DNA of 64,000 nucleotides from Wyeomyia smithii (Eukaryota; Arthropoda; Insecta; Diptera; Culicidae). Below the pieces are notes generated by a model that was not told where the DNA came from, did no database searches, and worked only from the letters and a program-made list of their open reading frames with translations. The position numbers were made by a program, and so were the translations under genes. Below, one piece after another: positions 10,801-22,700 of this stretch; position 1 is the first letter of the stretch, and the number at the start of each line of letters is the position of its first letter. Location of the stretch: assembly GCF_029784165.1 (NCBI RefSeq), contig NC_073695.1, positions 211,563,781 to 211,627,780 of the forward strand. The letters run 5' to 3'.

Positions 10801-11735
10801 GGTTAACATTCCTTGACCATTTTTCTATCCTTATGTTGGTGCTTCCATAGCAGAAACAATCTTTTTCCTTTCATTGTCAGGTCAGTGTACTTTTGGAACG
10901 CCCTTTGTTCTAACAAGGGAAGGGTTTGGAACACTTTTTAACGCAACACCAAAAATTGGTTGGTTAGCATTCTTTAATAGTTTTTTTTTTTCAAAAATTT
11001 TCACCATGTCCGCAAGAGGGTCGACTTTCTGTTTCCTATATATTTTTTTTGTTCACACAGCATTTATTTGACACGGCACAAGGTGTTTCCTATATAGGCC
11101 ATTATCAAAATAATAATTTTATTCCCTCTGTCAGTTCAAATTAACAGCAGATTTGTCACGTAATTGTTTAATCGTCTGTAAATCACATAATTTGCATGAC
11201 GTGGGAGTTTTTAAACATTTCTGAAAAGAATGTACGCACTTTACTTACTTGTGTGGTTCCCATGCCAATTTCAATGTCATTGATAGCCTGTTCAACATTT
11301 GGTTTATGAAAAGCAGCAATGGTGAGGCCTCTGTTAAAAAATTTTGTTACCAGTGTGATAAATAGCATGAAGATCATTTGCCCAGAAATACTATTAATAT
11401 ATTGTACCTTAGTTGCCTTTTCCCACGCTTTCTCGTAAAAAACAACTGGTTCAGTTATTTAACACCCAATTTTCGTTTCACCCCTCGCAATTTTCGCTTT
11501 TGTTACGAATAGTGCGAACCCAGCTATGTTTTTGCGAATCCTCGTTATTTTTTTTTCAACCTCAAAAACTTATTCGGCTCAAAACGGCTTGATTGCCTTC
11601 TTGAAAATTTGATTGATGAGCTGTTGATGGAATCACTTTATATTTTCAGTTACAATATTTTTCTTTACTTTTTTTTTATATCACTTTCAGTTATAGATTT
11701 TGATGAGAATTTAAAATCCTCGAACTGACGAGATA
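10801..11735. other. Unassigned sequence with a tiny LINE insertion
   Basis: Probably decayed repeat sequence. A 64-codon minus frame at 11183-11377 is unrecognised. The only clear feature is the 42-bp LINE end at 11043-11084. Confidence 0.35.
11043..11084 (-). mobile_element. 42-bp 5'-truncated copy of the I-clade LINE
   Basis: The T run, TTCACACAGCATTTATTTGA and CACGGCACAAGG closely match the 3' end of the full LINE at 24636 (TTCACATAACATTTATTTGA, CACGGCACAA). Flanked by 12-bp duplications GTTTCCTATATA at 11031-11042 and 11085-11096. Confidence 0.85.
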
Positions 11736-12662
11736 ACGGGTGATAACTAAAAATTTGGATTTTTTTCTACTGCTGTCAAAAAAAGGTGGATGAAATTAAA
11801 CAAAAACTAATTTATTTTTCGTGAAGATACAGTAATTCTGGACGAAAAAAATTTGTTGGCTATTTGAGATAGGTTCGGTATCGGCTCTACGAAGCTTTCT
11901 TATGACGCTGCAACAGGAGCGTTGTACGGTCTTCACGTCGACCGACTTTTCGAATGCATCTCCTGATTCTACCAATCAACTGTTTGCAGTGCGTTGATCT
12001 GCAGTTATTTTTGCACCAAAGAAACTCAAAATACCAAAGAAATCTTCGATTGGACGACACTGAGGTAGATTCGTTGGATTGCGTATTTGGGGTACAAATC
12101 GAGTCGAGTGGTTGTTCAGGAACATTTTTGTTTTTTGACGTATTGTGATGATGATTTATCTGGCCAAAACACATACCTTTTATCGGTAGGGTGTTTTTGA
12201 AGAAATGCAATCAAAATTTTGTTTAAACAAGCGTTCTGATATACTTCTTAATGGATAACCAAACCACTAGGCTTTAACCATGATTTTGACGAAAAGGAAA
12301 AAGTCGTTTCCTGTTAACTACTCTGGCCGGTCTTGCACTATCTTCCTGGCGGATTGTTGTTGAGCTTTGCAGGAAATAATACACAGTCGAAACCGGAATT
12401 TTTTTGCTTTTAATATTGTGTACCGTGAAATTTTTGTCAAATTGTTGTTCAGTTTATAGCGAACTGTACAAAGCGCTTACGGAATGCTCTCTGTTTCAAT
12501 GACATTTTGAACAGAACTGGGCATGCATGATCAAACAAAAATAACTGGCATAATGAGGAGAAAGAGGGAGTTTACATATACAAACTCACATTCCTCACTG
12601 AGCGTGTTTGTTGTGTAGTAAGAGAGCCTCAAAAAAAATCCCTATTTTCAGTTGTCACCCGT
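11736..12662 (-). pseudogene. DD37E Tc1/mariner relic (927 bp)
   Basis: Inverted ends ACGGGTGATAACTAAAAATT and, at the right, the reverse of ACGGGTGACAACTGAAAATA, flanked by TA at 11734-11735 and 12663-12664. A minus frame (11887-12210) ends KNNCRSTHCKQLIGRIRRCI, aligning with KNNWRAKDTKQLTTRIRNCI in the better copy at 43597-44889. Many stops and about 370 bp shorter, so non-functional. Confidence 0.85.
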
Positions 12663-13164
12663 TAATATTTGTTTATGTCACAGCGCTCTTTTCGAGTTTC
12701 CCAGTGGAAGGAACCATGATTCTTTTGGAAGGTTAGCCTTATAAAACTAAAGTACGTAGATATTTGAAGGTAACTCGACATTGTATATAAGACAATTATT
12801 TTTTTATTTGTACGTCATTTCGAGGGAAATTTTATAAGCAAACCAAAAGAGCGCCTAGGGGAAATCCACTTGCACCTTTTCTATGTGGGCTTTTCTTGAT
12901 GAACTTGTAAAATACACTAAAAAATTGTTTTTTTTTGTAGCTTGAAAGTGACGGCATAAATGTATCATTGCACAAATTTCAACCAATTTGACTTCAAAAG
13001 TAATATTCAATGTATACATAGTGTAAAGAAGTGCTTTCTTCATGATACTAAGTATAGTTAAAGTGTCTATTTGCAAGAATATATTAGGAACAATGCATTA
13101 AAAATCAAAATATAAAAGTGCGATTTGCTCGAACAACCAATTTTGTAAATGTTACAAATATGCG
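12663..13164. other. Decayed repeat sequence with a Penelope fragment
   Basis: Apart from 12809-12891 nothing is assigned with confidence. The minus-strand side may hold the degraded C-terminus of the mariner relic that follows. Confidence 0.35.
12809..12891 (+). pseudogene. Penelope-like element fragment, copy 3
   Basis: The plus frame reads GKFYKQTKRAPRGNPLAPFL and CGLFLMNL, nearly the same as copy 2 (FYKQTKGAPTGNPLPPFLCK). About 80 bp only, in the opposite orientation to the other two copies. Confidence 0.75.
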
Positions 13165-14590
13165 ATTATGGGCAGTTTAGTTTTCGAGGAAACAGGAAAT
13201 AGTCGCTTGGAGCTAAATCTGGTGAATACAGAGTATCACCAGAGCCCCTCAGTGTCGGATTTATCTTGACAGAAAACACTTGTATTTTTGTTGGCAAATG
13301 TCAGTTTGACAGTAAGCGACGATCCAAAAAACGATAATTGTCAAACGTATAAAATTTAAAAACGGATAAATGAGAATAATGGCGTCAAATGTCCTGGAAA
13401 TACACTAAGGTCGCTTTTTTTTTACGCGGCTTTTTTACGCGGATTCCGGAATTTACGTGGTTTTTACGCGGATTTCGGTTTCTCTTCACTCGGATCGCAA
13501 AAATAACGCAGGTTTTTTTTAACGCGGATTCCCTGAATTTACGCGGTTTTTTTACGCGGATTCCGGAATTTACGCGGTTTTTAGTGTACAGAAAAAAAAT
13601 CTATTTTTGTTGGAATGAAACTTGGCACAGTCACAGTGGCTAGTTGGTGGGATAGAAAAACTGTCTGTGAATGAGTTGTAGATAATTGATAACGCTTCGT
13701 AAAAAAAATGTACCGAACAAATTTTTTTTTGCTAAAAGTTATTGAAAATAACATAAAATTTCAATTTACAAAAAAAATTGAACCTGTAATATGAACGAAC
13801 GAAGAAAGTAGCATTACGTATTTAGAATATAATTTTCTTGAAACCATGTTTCACTAACAACTCAAAGGGTGAGTTTCGTAGTGAAATTTATTCATTTTAT
13901 CAATCGTGCCTGTGAGCAGAATGAGCGGGAGCGTTGTCTTCGTGAAAGAGCACTTGTTTTCTCCGCCTTTCAATCGATCCAATAACATACCGTAATATTG
14001 TTATTCGGTCGTTTTGCCAAGTTCATGACAGTCAATGAATATTATGTTTTGCGAATCCCAAAAAAGTCTGACCACCATTTTAGCGGCTGATTATGCGTTT
14101 TAGACGCTTCAGACGACTCACCATGCAAAAGATACTCTGCCGACTGCTGATTGAACTCAAGGACGTAACGGTGAATTGATTCTCTGCGAAAATTCGTAAT
14201 CAATGCTACATTTTCCACCGAAAGTTAGAGACGTTTGGCTTTTTTTATCAATTGTTGAGAAACGCGGCACCCAGCTTGTTCATTCGTGAGCATTCATGAA
14301 TGATTTAATCTACGCATTCTCTTAAATGCTAGCTCATCTAATTTGACTCTGTGGTTATTAAGCACAATTTTACAAATTTTCGGAAGTTTTTGCAAGAGTT
14401 ACACCAGATATCAGACGTTGTTTTGGTACTTAAATCATTGTACCAGCGACTTTATTCTGTCACTTCTCATGAATCATGTGGTTATTCCTCCCGCTTTTAT
14501 ACGCATTTTCATTTTTTACACAACTCATTCGTCAAGTCGCCCAGTAAACTGATCTCCGTTTCCCATGTCAACGATTCTGCCACCTAGAAA
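13165..14590 (-). pseudogene. mariner (DD34D) transposase relic interrupted by a repeat
   Basis: On the minus strand, pieces in order: RMNKLGAAFLNN (helix-turn-helix region, near 14270), KMVVRLFWDSQNIIFIDCHE (near 14070-14010), KQVLFHEDNAPAHSAH (second catalytic Asp, near 13930) and YSPDLAPSDYFLFPRKLN (near 13240-13185). These are standard mariner blocks. Stops and frameshifts throughout. The ACGCGG minisatellite element (13401-13589) interrupts it. Confidence 0.82.
13401..13589. repeat. ACGCGG minisatellite element, copy 2
   Basis: Starts TACACTAAGGTCGCTTTTTT and ends TTTTTAGTGTA, with four or five units of ACGCGG-ATTCCGGAATTTACGCGG-type sequence. Same family as 6677-6823. Sits inside a mariner relic. 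Confidence 0.8.
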
Positions 14591-14934
14591 TAGATTGCCT
14601 CCATACATACCAACAATAAATAGAACATATTTATCGAATCTCGCTAATTCTTCTACAAATTTAGCTTATATTTGTACTTGCTGTTGACGTGCGGGATATT
14701 TTTATACTGAGACTATTACTCGACCCTTGAGGATATCCGTTACCTTCTAGAGACCGTGAAACCTAATTATCTTATCTTGAACAATGCACTTTATATCCTA
14801 ACAGTATTGGTCGAAGCAAACAATGACATCATTATTCATCATGTTTTTAAGCTGTAAACAGAATGTCGCTTTAAAGTTAATATCAGTGTCATTTTGTCAT
14901 TTAGTTGAGCAGCATTCCGTAAGTTTCTCTACAT
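14591..14934. other. No recognised feature
   Basis: AT-rich sequence between the mariner relic and the next TIR element. Confidence 0.4.
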
Positions 14935-15887
14935 GTAGGGGAAAGTAGGTAAAGACGGACATCCTAAGGTTTAATCTAAATAATTACTTAGGTATTGCTA
15001 TTTAGATCGCAGTAGTCATACAAATTGAAACTTAAGGACATTTGTTTTCATAATCATTTTTGGTTTTAGTGAACTTCCTCCAAGTTTTATGTATTTTGGG
15101 TCTTCAAAAATAAGACTACAAATTGCTGTTTTTTGTCATGGTTGGGAAAGACGGACACTTGGGGTGGGTAAGATGGACACTACGAGGCTAAAGGTGGACA
15201 CTCACAAAAAAGATGTAGTACGTTAAGTATTCTTTTGATTTATGTGTTAAGTGATGGCCATACATTACTCTACGTTATTAAAGTCCATCTATACATCACG
15301 TGAACAGTTTGAGAGGATGGGTTTCGATGAAGGCGAAAATTCTCCGCCTATATGGCCTGTTCTAACTGCTAAATGATTAATATCTGCTGGTTTCTCTCGC
15401 GGGTGTACTTTGTGAACATCTGTAGTACACAACAGATGCTACATGTGAAAATTCTTGGAAAATCCGTATGTCCATCTTTCTCTACCTTAGTGTGTCCGTC
15501 TTGCCCGACCTGGTTGTAAATTTTTCAAACGATCGTAGCTCTTCATCGGAACATCGAAAATCTGCTGGATTTTCACTAAAAAACCGAGGAAAGACTAATT
15601 AATTACTTTACTATTGTGAACAAATGAAAACACGTAAGTTTCACGAGTTTTTCACTATTTTCCGTGGAATAAAAATTACATCAAATTGCGCGTTCACGAA
15701 AATATTCTTTGTTTTACTTACAAATTTGACAGTTTGCTTGCTGAAAACCGATAATGCAACTCAAAAGCATTAACACACTATAAAGAAGGTATTTGCATCA
15801 CTCAACTATCATAATACATTTTAGTTTGTGAAACATTAAAAGTGTCCATCTTACCCGCAGTGTCCGTCTTTACCTACTTTCCCCTAC
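14935..15887. mobile_element. TIR element with AAAGACGGACA sub-repeats (953 bp)
   Basis: Both ends carry the same perfect 27-bp inverted repeat (GTAGGGGAAAGTAGGTAAAG then ACGGACA) at 14935-14961 and 15861-15887. Variants of AAAGACGGACAC or AAGATGGACAC recur inside at about 15145, 15170-15200, 15470 and 15490. Non-coding. The architecture resembles the element at 3252-4572, with the terminal motif echoed internally, but the sequence is different. No clear target duplication. Confidence 0.75.
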
Positions 15888-16098
15888 GCTAGAACTTGCA
15901 TTGCACTAATGCTTTTATTCTTTAGATTTGTTATTAACCGTGATCGATAATTCCATGTGCGCTTTCATAACTCATATTTAACAATTTCAATTCGAGTCAT
16001 TAAACACCCTTTGTATGTCTATAAAAAAAATCTAGTGTGCACAACCAAAGTAACCAATCGACCCCGTATTTTCCTTGCTCGTTTCGTTTTCTCCCTAG

Positions 16099-16714
16099 GT
16101 GGCGTTATTCGCTGTCATCGAGAGGCGCTTTCGTGCGCGACACGATCGTCCGCTGCCGCCGCCACCATCGGTGCCATGCTTGCCAACTCCACCTGCCACC
16201 CCGCCTTCGGATGCCACTGCGGAAGATGGTTTGTTGGCAAATGTCTGCAATGAGTATCTCACCGTAATTGACGCCGCTGCCACCGCCAGTACACGGTGGA
16301 CCTACGCCACATTCCGCTACTATCGACGTAAGCACAAGCGCAAAATGTCCCCCCAGGCCAACCCGAAATCGAAACCGTACAAGGAGTTCCGCATGGCGGC
16401 CTCCAGCTCTCCGTCGGCCTCGTCGTCGACTTCGTCCATCTCGTCCAACCAGGGACTGTCGGGCAGTGTCAGTGGCGGACCGGCTCGCTTCCGGCGCCGT
16501 CGTCGCCGAAGGAGGCGGGTGATAAATGCCGCCAGTAGTAAGGTGGGGTGCAAGCAGAACGAGGATGACAGTGACCAGGAAGAGGAACCAGAGGATGCGC
16601 AACCACAGCAGCAGGACTCATCGGATGAAGATTTTGATGACGAAGTGGATGCGAGACTGTCCACCGGTGTCATCAATGGGCGCACACATGACACGGGAGA
16701 CGATGAACCGATAT
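16099..16714 (+). CDS. fbl: PANK exon 1 (N-terminal extension)
   Basis: The exon starts after a pyrimidine-rich tract ending in CCCTAG and ends at a GTAAGA donor (16715). An in-frame TAG covers 16096-16098, so the open frame begins exactly at the acceptor. It joins in phase to the next exon: the last base T plus CC makes Ser, directly followed by the PANK core Met. The frame is Pro-, Ser-, Arg- and Asp/Glu-rich: a PPPP stretch, a Ser-rich block, a run of nine Arg, then an acidic stretch (EDDSDQEEEPED, SSDEDFDDEVD). The first in-frame ATG is at 16345; several out-of-frame ATGs precede it, so either coding continues into an unseen upstream exon or the 5' part is leader. The Arg run resembles a nuclear-localisation signal, but that is inference. 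The exon is visibly GC-richer than its surroundings. A long antisense frame here is a shadow. Confidence 0.82.
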
Positions 16715-19700
16715 GTAAGATTTTATTCTTTGATTATGCACTAACAATCGCTGTACAAATTAGCTTAACAGAAAGGATGTTTGCTTCTTAATATTTTTTT
16801 TCTCCTTCAAATGTGGTAGATAATTCTTTTTGTCGCCAGCTTTCATATAGTTATTTGTTCCCAGTAATTTTTCTTTGTAATTAATGTGCTCCGTTTTAAC
16901 GATTTGTTCGTAGAAATTCGAAACCATTGTTTTCGAATGATTAATTTTCTTGATTCAATATGATAATTCATGCCGAGTTAGAAAAAATAGAGTTCACGAA
17001 ACTTCTTAATAAACTATAAAATGAGTTGATTTAGAACTTGAATGAATCGAGCTATGTATTTGTAAGTATTCCTATAGTTTGCTGTTATGACTGCTATCTT
17101 TATTGTTATTAATCGACGAACAACCGTTGATTTGTTTGTTGATATATCCTCTGTTGCACGTTCGGTTGTAGTAAAAATAAACAATCATGCTTGATTTCGT
17201 ACACAGAGCTTGTAGTACTGCAAACAATGTGTGGGAAAACTAGCCTTTTCCCCTTGAACCCTTTCGAACCTTGGGCAAGTGTAGTACCCGCGCGAGTGCA
17301 CCTGCCAGCGTGCGTGTGCTTGGCTCAGTTCCGCAGACTTGATTAGCGAATGCACCCTTGACCAAGCCATCGCCAAACGCTTAAATACACATAAAATGAG
17401 TGTGTGTGCGTGCTTTGGAACCGGTTTAGTTTACAGATAAGCAATAAAAATACAATTTCTTGTTATCGCAAAAAGAACATGTCTATTCCGCGAAACTAGT
17501 CGTTTCAAACAACCGATCGTCGACATCTCCGTAATCGCAGATTTGGCACGTGATCCGACACATGTTAAAGGAAAGGCACGAGGCGTGAAGTTAGCGAGAG
17601 ATTAGCTGCGGTAGCAATCAAAGGAGCGCCTATTTCCCTACTGATATTGCTCCGATGTCTGCGCTGTCTGCTATGCACTTTAGTCCTTGACTTTGCTGAG
17701 TTTGTTTGATTGGTCATAAAGTGCCGCAACGTGCTATCAAGTGGGCATGATGTGGGCTGTTAGTGTGCCAAAGGTGATTCTAGACCAAATATCCGCTATT
17801 CTAGATGGTATCCAATACTTTTTGAATTTCTTTTCATTACTATCCGATTTTTGAAGGCGTAACTTTCCAATTAGATCCTCTGACGTACAAACTTTTTTGT
17901 TATTGTTTTCTTACAGCCATGCCATGGTTCGGTATGGACATCGGCGGCACCTTAACGAAGTTGGTGTACTTCGAGCCAAAGGACATCACACCTGGCGAGC
18001 TGGACCAGGAGGCCAAAGTATTGCGCAACATTCGGCGATATCTAACCAAGCATTCGGCCTACGGGGATACAGGCCACCGGGACACGCACCTGCAGATGGA
18101 TGATGTTGAGATTCGGGGTCGACGTGGATCACTGCATTTCATCCGATTCCCGACGGCTGAGATGGATAAATTCTTAGCTTTGGCCAAACGGAAAGGTATG
18201 GCCCAGTTGGTGACGACGGTCTGTGCCACCGGAGGTGGTGCCTTCAAGTTCGAGGATAACTTCAAGTATGAGGTCAACATGAAGTTGGCTAAGTTCGATG
18301 AGCTCGATGCCCTCATTAAAGGAATCCTATTCGCCGAGATGCACAACCCCTGTGAGTGTTACTATTGGGCAAATGCTAGTGATATTAGGTAATTTACTTG
18401 AAGACGACTCGTTTTTTTTACGAAATTAACATCTTGTTTCGTTGCAGTATAAGTTCAAAGAAAAAGTTCGATTTTAGTCAACCCTACCCGTTTATCCTGG
18501 TGAACGTAGGCTCGGGTGTTTCGGTGCTAGCGGTGCGTGGGCCAGACAACTATAAGCGCATTTCCGGCACCAGTCTCGGTGGAGGAACATTCCTGGGCCT
18601 ATGTTGTCTGCTAACGGGGTGCAATACGTTCGAGGAGGCTATTCAGTTTGCTACCAAAGGAGACCACACGCGGGTCGATAAGTTGGTGAAGGATATCTAT
18701 GGGGGAGATTACGAGCGGTTTGGTCTTCCCGGGGATTTAGTGGCTTCCAGGTGACTAGTCGAATGTGTAATACGTGTTAATAGCATTTTTTTTATCTGCA
18801 TACATTTATTTTAGTTTCGGACAAATGAATCTTGCCGAGCGGAGGGCGAGCGTCTCAAAGGAGGATCTGGCTAATGCAACGCTCGTAACGATTACGAACA
18901 ACATTGGTTCGATTGCTCGAATGTGCGCTAGCAACGAGAAGATCGATCGGGTGAGTGTTTTTAGGATTTTACTATATTCGAACCTAGCTATAACTCTCAG
19001 GCTATAACATATTGCCAAATTTGTTGGCGTAGGTTCAAGTAGCCACACTGGGCTTTGTGTTACCGCTCAAATAAGCCGTTTATTCGATTTTCTATAAGTG
19101 CAAATTTTATGGGTATAAGCTTATGCGGGTGGCCCCGATATCGGGTGGAGCGGGCTTCTTCGAAATGGTAGAGCCGAATGGTATGCAATACAAAACAATT
19201 ATCGTTTATCTTCAGCTTATAATGATGATAATTATGCGGTTTATATTCTACTGGTTAACATACTGCGAAGGGTTTCGTAATTTTCTGGTGCAGTTTTGCC
19301 AATCAACTGGCGCTTTATAGCCACCGGTATTCGTGTGGTGCGGGTGTACATGGGAAATTGAAGCTCAAACAATAATAAATTCAGGGGATTACATCATTGC
19401 ACGTCGTTTGGTTTTTAAATAAATATATTAAAAATACAGTGTAATGGTTGAAATTACTTTAAGGAATTCATACAGAATGACACAAAGATTTAGATCATTT
19501 TGACGTATTATTTACGTAGTTCGTTTTATCAGCAAAATTTGGACTGTTTGAAGCTATTTTTTCATTTCTTTAATTAAGAGGTATTCAGATTTTAGCTGGT
19601 TTGCCTCTAATTAAAACTAATTAGAAAAAGTGTTGATTGATATTTCCTACATTTTGAAAAAAAATTCGGGCAAAGGTTAAATATGAAACGCTTTCTTTCG

Positions 19701-22700
19701 AGTGATTGAGATCGGTTCTATTTGTTTAAACTAAAATTAATATTTGCCATTCACTTTACAGAATATGATAGAAAAAAATACCATAATTACGAGTATCATA
19801 ATTACGAGTATCATAAAAATTGAATATGTTGGGTTTCCGTCCTTTCTCTTAAAGTTGCTCTTATTAATTTTTCCTCATAACTTTTGAGAATCATTTAGTA
19901 AATGAAGAAGAAATTAGACAATATTTTCGTTATTCCCACCGTGTGCTTCACTAATAGCATAATAATTTCTGATAGAATTAAAAAAACCTACCTAATTTGA
20001 CAATTATTTTAACCGTCTTTTTGAAAGATTAAAACTATTCATCGCTGTATTAACGATGGCTGTTTGAGAAAAAAAATATTAGATGCGCAACTAAGTGCTT
20101 GCTGATGAGAACTAACTTCCCTGACTCGATAGCTGTTTCTCTACAATAACGGCGATACAACCGTTAGTTAATAAAATCAAAAATTAAAGAGCCTACACAC
20201 CAGAGAGACGTAGAGACACTCACCCTTAAGGCAACTGTCAACATCGAAACGGATAACGGTAATGCAAAATTATACAGCTCGCCCGTTTTGATGTTTTTTT
20301 TTCTTCATCTATCCCGTTTTGATGTTGACAGTTGCCTTAACGGTGAGTGTCTCGGCGTCTCTCTGGTGTATAGGCTGACTATCAAAAATCGCTTCAAACC
20401 AAGAAAATCGCTATGGTTGCTTTTCCTAAATTGATGGAGCTTACGACAATGCATCCGAACATTGAACTATAGTTCAATGCGTGGGGCCTGGATAACTGTT
20501 TTATCGAATGGATAATGACGATACTTAAATCTCAAAAAATCTCTGCTGCCCTTGGAGGTGTTCAACTAACTATTAGATCGATTAAGGACTGTCCTCAAGA
20601 AGGAATACTTTCACCCTTATTGTGATCCTTAGTAGTAGGCGAACTCCTTAAAAGGCTAGCAAAATTCGGATATGAGGTGATTGGCTACGCAGATGATGTT
20701 ACCATAATAGTTTGTGAGAAGCTTGATGACACGATATCTAATCGGTTACAAACAGCGCTTAATGGGACTTTAAATGGTGTAGAAATTTAAAATATGTGTC
20801 TTAGTACCTTTTTCTAGAAGAATAAAGCCTACTCTGAATGGAGTTCAGATTCAGTTTTCAGAAGAAGGCCTCGGTGTTACTTTTGAAAAAAACTGAGCTG
20901 GAACTCCCACCCAGACAAGAATGCTCTGTGAGTCTGTAGTAAAGCTGTGGGGAAAACATGGGGATTACGAGCAAAAACAATCGACTGGATTTTTTCGGCA
21001 ATAGGTCGTCCGTAATTCACAAATGCTGCACTTAATGATGTAACGGTTCTAGTGAAATTAGGCAAATGCATAGGCTTGCCTGTAATATCAATAACCAGAG
21101 CAATAAGAAGTATACCTACCATCAGCTGCTTTGGATACTTTTCTTAATTTGATACCCTTACACCAATTCGTAAAGCAGCAGGCTGTTTAAAGTGATTTGA
21201 AGGTAAACTCAGATGTTAATACAATAGAAGATTGGATGACAAAAAAGACAAACTATGACGTTCTCTTCAAAATTGTTAAATCAAGCCGCTATTTGGTGGG
21301 CCGTGTTTGCGGCCAGGTTTCATTGTAATATTTGCCGATGGGTCGAAGATGATATAAAATACTGGATCAGGAGTGTTTGACCCTGGAATCAGTAAAGTTA
21401 TACCAATGCAGGCCCTGATTTAAGGGGGGGGGGGCAAAGGGGGCAAATGCCCCAAGCCTACCGATTCAAGGGCCCCCCCTAGTCCTGGGGCGACCTTTTT
21501 TTTGCTCGTCACCTTCCAGAACGATACCTCTAAAGGTTTTACGAAAAGAGGACCTCACAAACAAATTTGCCCCAGGCCCGCAGCGCCTTAATCCGGCCCT
21601 GTACCAATGGGACATTATCCAACGGTCTTTCGAACAGAAATTTATGCTATTAGTAAATGCGTGGAGATCTGTTCAAAAAGTTAATAAAGATTTGCAAAAA
21701 TGCGCTTATTTTCTGAGTCAAGCGGCTCTCAATGCATTTGAATCTTTTACATGTAAATCGAAGCATTCTTTCATTAAGCCAATTGGCGAATGAAGTAACT
21801 CTACATTGGATGTTGGAAACGGAAAAAACCAAGATTCTAGTAAGATGTTTCAGAACCATATTTTATCGGTCCGGAACCATTTTGTGGAGTCCCGAAGTCT
21901 TAAAACTCTACCATGAACTTTTTTTTTTCAGTCCTCTGAGTACTGACCGGCTGCAATAAAAGCCAAGGTCCAGGCTTTGAATCTTGGGAAAAATGATCTT
22001 CGGGTAATTACTGGTCTATTGACTGGTCAGGTATCATCTAGATAAATGGGACAAGCCCATTCAACAGCATTCCGTTTTTGCCAGTTAGAAACTGAAACTG
22101 CTGAACACGTACTCTGCAATTGTAGAACACTGTTCTGGATGTCATTGTTTGGAAATGGCCTAATAAGGTCTTTAGAAATTTGGCGAAGTGATACTGGTAG
22201 ATTACAATACAATAATTCTAATCAATGGATGCAGTTGCGTATAAGCTCTGTACAGAAGAGAGAAAAAAGTCCTTGCTTTTTTTTTACTAAGAAGGCAATT
22301 TATTTTGAAAAAATAGCTCAAAAACAATATCGATATTTTTTTTGGCACATTTTGCATGTGTAGGATAAGTACAACGATACACCGTGTCCCAGTGCTCAGT
22401 CGAGAAAATATCCAGCTCTAAAAGATCCTCGACTCGATCGGGAATCGAACCCGATGTCACAACCGTGTGGGAGAGGCGGTAAAGGCGGGTCAGGTACAAC
22501 TTCGACATTTGAGCGTTCGTGTGTAAGTATAAACGATTTTGCAGAGTGAGGCCGAGCGTTGTCCTGCAGTAGAATCACATCTGCTCGTATTGTTGCTGTT
22601 TTCCCTGGTTTTATCGCATCAAATGGTATTGATCAAATGGTTCTTATGCGACGAACCTTATCTGTTTCTCCGGTTATGTAATCGATAGCTTCGTTGAGAG

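Noticed and set aside
16105..16602. 165-codon minus-strand frame and a 124-codon minus frame opposite PANK exon 1
   Set aside because: They are antisense shadows of a GC-rich, low-complexity plus-strand exon whose splicing phase is proven by the PANK core.
18352..18357. GTGAGT as the donor of PANK exon 2
   Set aside because: Joining 18351 to 18448 creates an immediate stop (TTA TAA); the GTAATT donor at 18389 keeps the frame and gives the expected PANK sequence.
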